This document shows positions 33,351 to 33,672 of a DNA stretch of 33,672 nucleotides, piece after piece. Where the stretch lies: positions 31,254 through 64,925 of the forward strand of contig CAJTPP010000006.1 in NCBI GenBank assembly GCA_910578235.1. Direction: 5' to 3'. The DNA is from an uncultured Clostridia bacterium (lineage in GTDB: Bacteria > Bacillota > Clostridia > UBA1381). A model generated the notes under the pieces. That model made no database searches and was not told the DNA's origin. It was given only the letters and a program-made list of their open reading frames with translations. How positions within the stretch are numbered: the stretch's first letter is position 1; each line of letters opens with the position of its first letter. The translations under genes were made by a program, and so were the position numbers.

Positions 33351-33619
33351 TATATATTCTGCCCCATCGCTTCAAGAGTAACTGCAAGACCCGTTCTGAA
33401 ACCGTTCTCGAAGCACTGAATGTTCTTCCTCTCTGTTTCCTTATCATAGTATAATACAAACTGATCAAGAAATTCAACATCCTGTTTAGAGAGTCTTTTG
33501 CTCAGACAGCGATAATACTGTCCCGCCTGATTTTTTGCCTTCATATACTTTTTGTCTTTACTCATAACCCGATTTGACGGATGACCTGAATGTCTGTATA
33601 TACCTTCAATTACATACAT
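33350..33619 (-). CDS. Hypothetical small protein
   Basis: Start ATG 33619 with AGGAGG eight bases upstream (the longer frame to 33640 covers the ribosome site): 89 aa, MYVIEGIYRHSGHPSNRVMS at the N-terminus, a basic middle and a helical C-terminus (FENGFRTGLAVTLEAMGQNI). No signal peptide or membrane segment. The family is not recognised. It converges on the deacetylase gene and shares its terminator. Confidence 0.65.
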   Translation of the reverse strand: MYVIEGIYRHSGHPSNRVMSKDKKYMKAKNQAGQYYRCLSKRLSKQDVEFLDQFVLYYDKETERKNIQCFENGFRTGLAVTLEAMGQNI

Positions 33620-33646
33620 GTCCGCACCCTCCTTTCTCACAAATTT

Positions 33647-33666
33647 TGCGCATTAAAAAATGCGCA
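33647..33666. repeat. Small perfect hairpin at the window edge
   Basis: TGCGCATT-AAAA-AATGCGCA. It lies upstream of the 33619 gene; there is no T-run after it on either strand, so its role is unclear. Confidence 0.4.
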
Positions 33667-33672
33667 GTCCTA

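Noticed and set aside
1..33672. CRISPR array, tRNA or rRNA genes
   Set aside because: No regularly spaced direct repeats and no cloverleaf or rRNA sequence was seen on either strand.

Overview
The window looks like a low-GC, spore-forming member of the Clostridia, probably a plant-polysaccharide-using gut bacterium. The evidence is a dipicolinate synthase gene (dpaB), a spore-cortex type PdaA deacetylase, a PL11 rhamnogalacturonan lyase, cohesin/dockerin-like secreted proteins, an fhs gene, strong AGGAGG ribosome sites and sigma-A style promoters. The species cannot be fixed from the sequence.

Left part (1 to about 17270) is accessory DNA with many broken genes. In order: a lipoprotein gene split by an in-frame TAG; a tiny membrane-protein ORF split by TGA; an operon (4855 to 1003) encoding a Mor-type DNA-binding protein, a 922-aa GLUG/Big_2/cohesin-like/dockerin-like surface protein and a second cohesin-like protein; a membrane-anchored Ser/Thr kinase divergent from a frameshifted HTH-like gene; decayed zinc-ribbon and class II glutamine amidotransferase genes; a DUF960 gene; a Fic protein co-transcribed with a complete type I restriction-modification system (fic-hsdM-hsdS-hsdR); a large serine recombinase with a coupled 31-aa ORF; and a frameshifted relic.

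Middle part (17271 to 22521) is the most unusual. A 66-bp internal piece of the spore gene dpaA (spoVFA) lies at 17271-17336, and the last 26 codons plus stop lie 5.1 kb away at 22441-22521, directly before dpaB. Both pieces are in the same frame and share the trinucleotide CCG at the junctions. Removing the 5107 bp between them would rebuild the uninterrupted reading ALSLPGKIAPVSSG. The intervening DNA carries a second large serine recombinase next to its right end with a coupled 46-aa ORF, a P1B metal ATPase behind an ArsR-type palindrome, and a DRE-TIM aldolase-like gene. This is the architecture of a sporulation intervening element (compare skin in sigK), here in dpaA. The 66-bp piece is also cut on its left, at the SGGVDF codons (PGG in the family), so the first recombinase and the DNA to its left may be a second element in the same gene. 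The dpaA 5' part is not in the window.

Right part (22525 to 33672) is ordinary chromosome: dpaB; a leftward group rsmD-coaD-coiled-coil protein-fhs-tsaE-tsaB-rpiB with tight spacing or overlaps; a PL11 lyase; PdaA-like lipoprotein deacetylase divergent from a membrane-anchored NodB-type deacetylase; and a small conserved-looking hypothetical protein.
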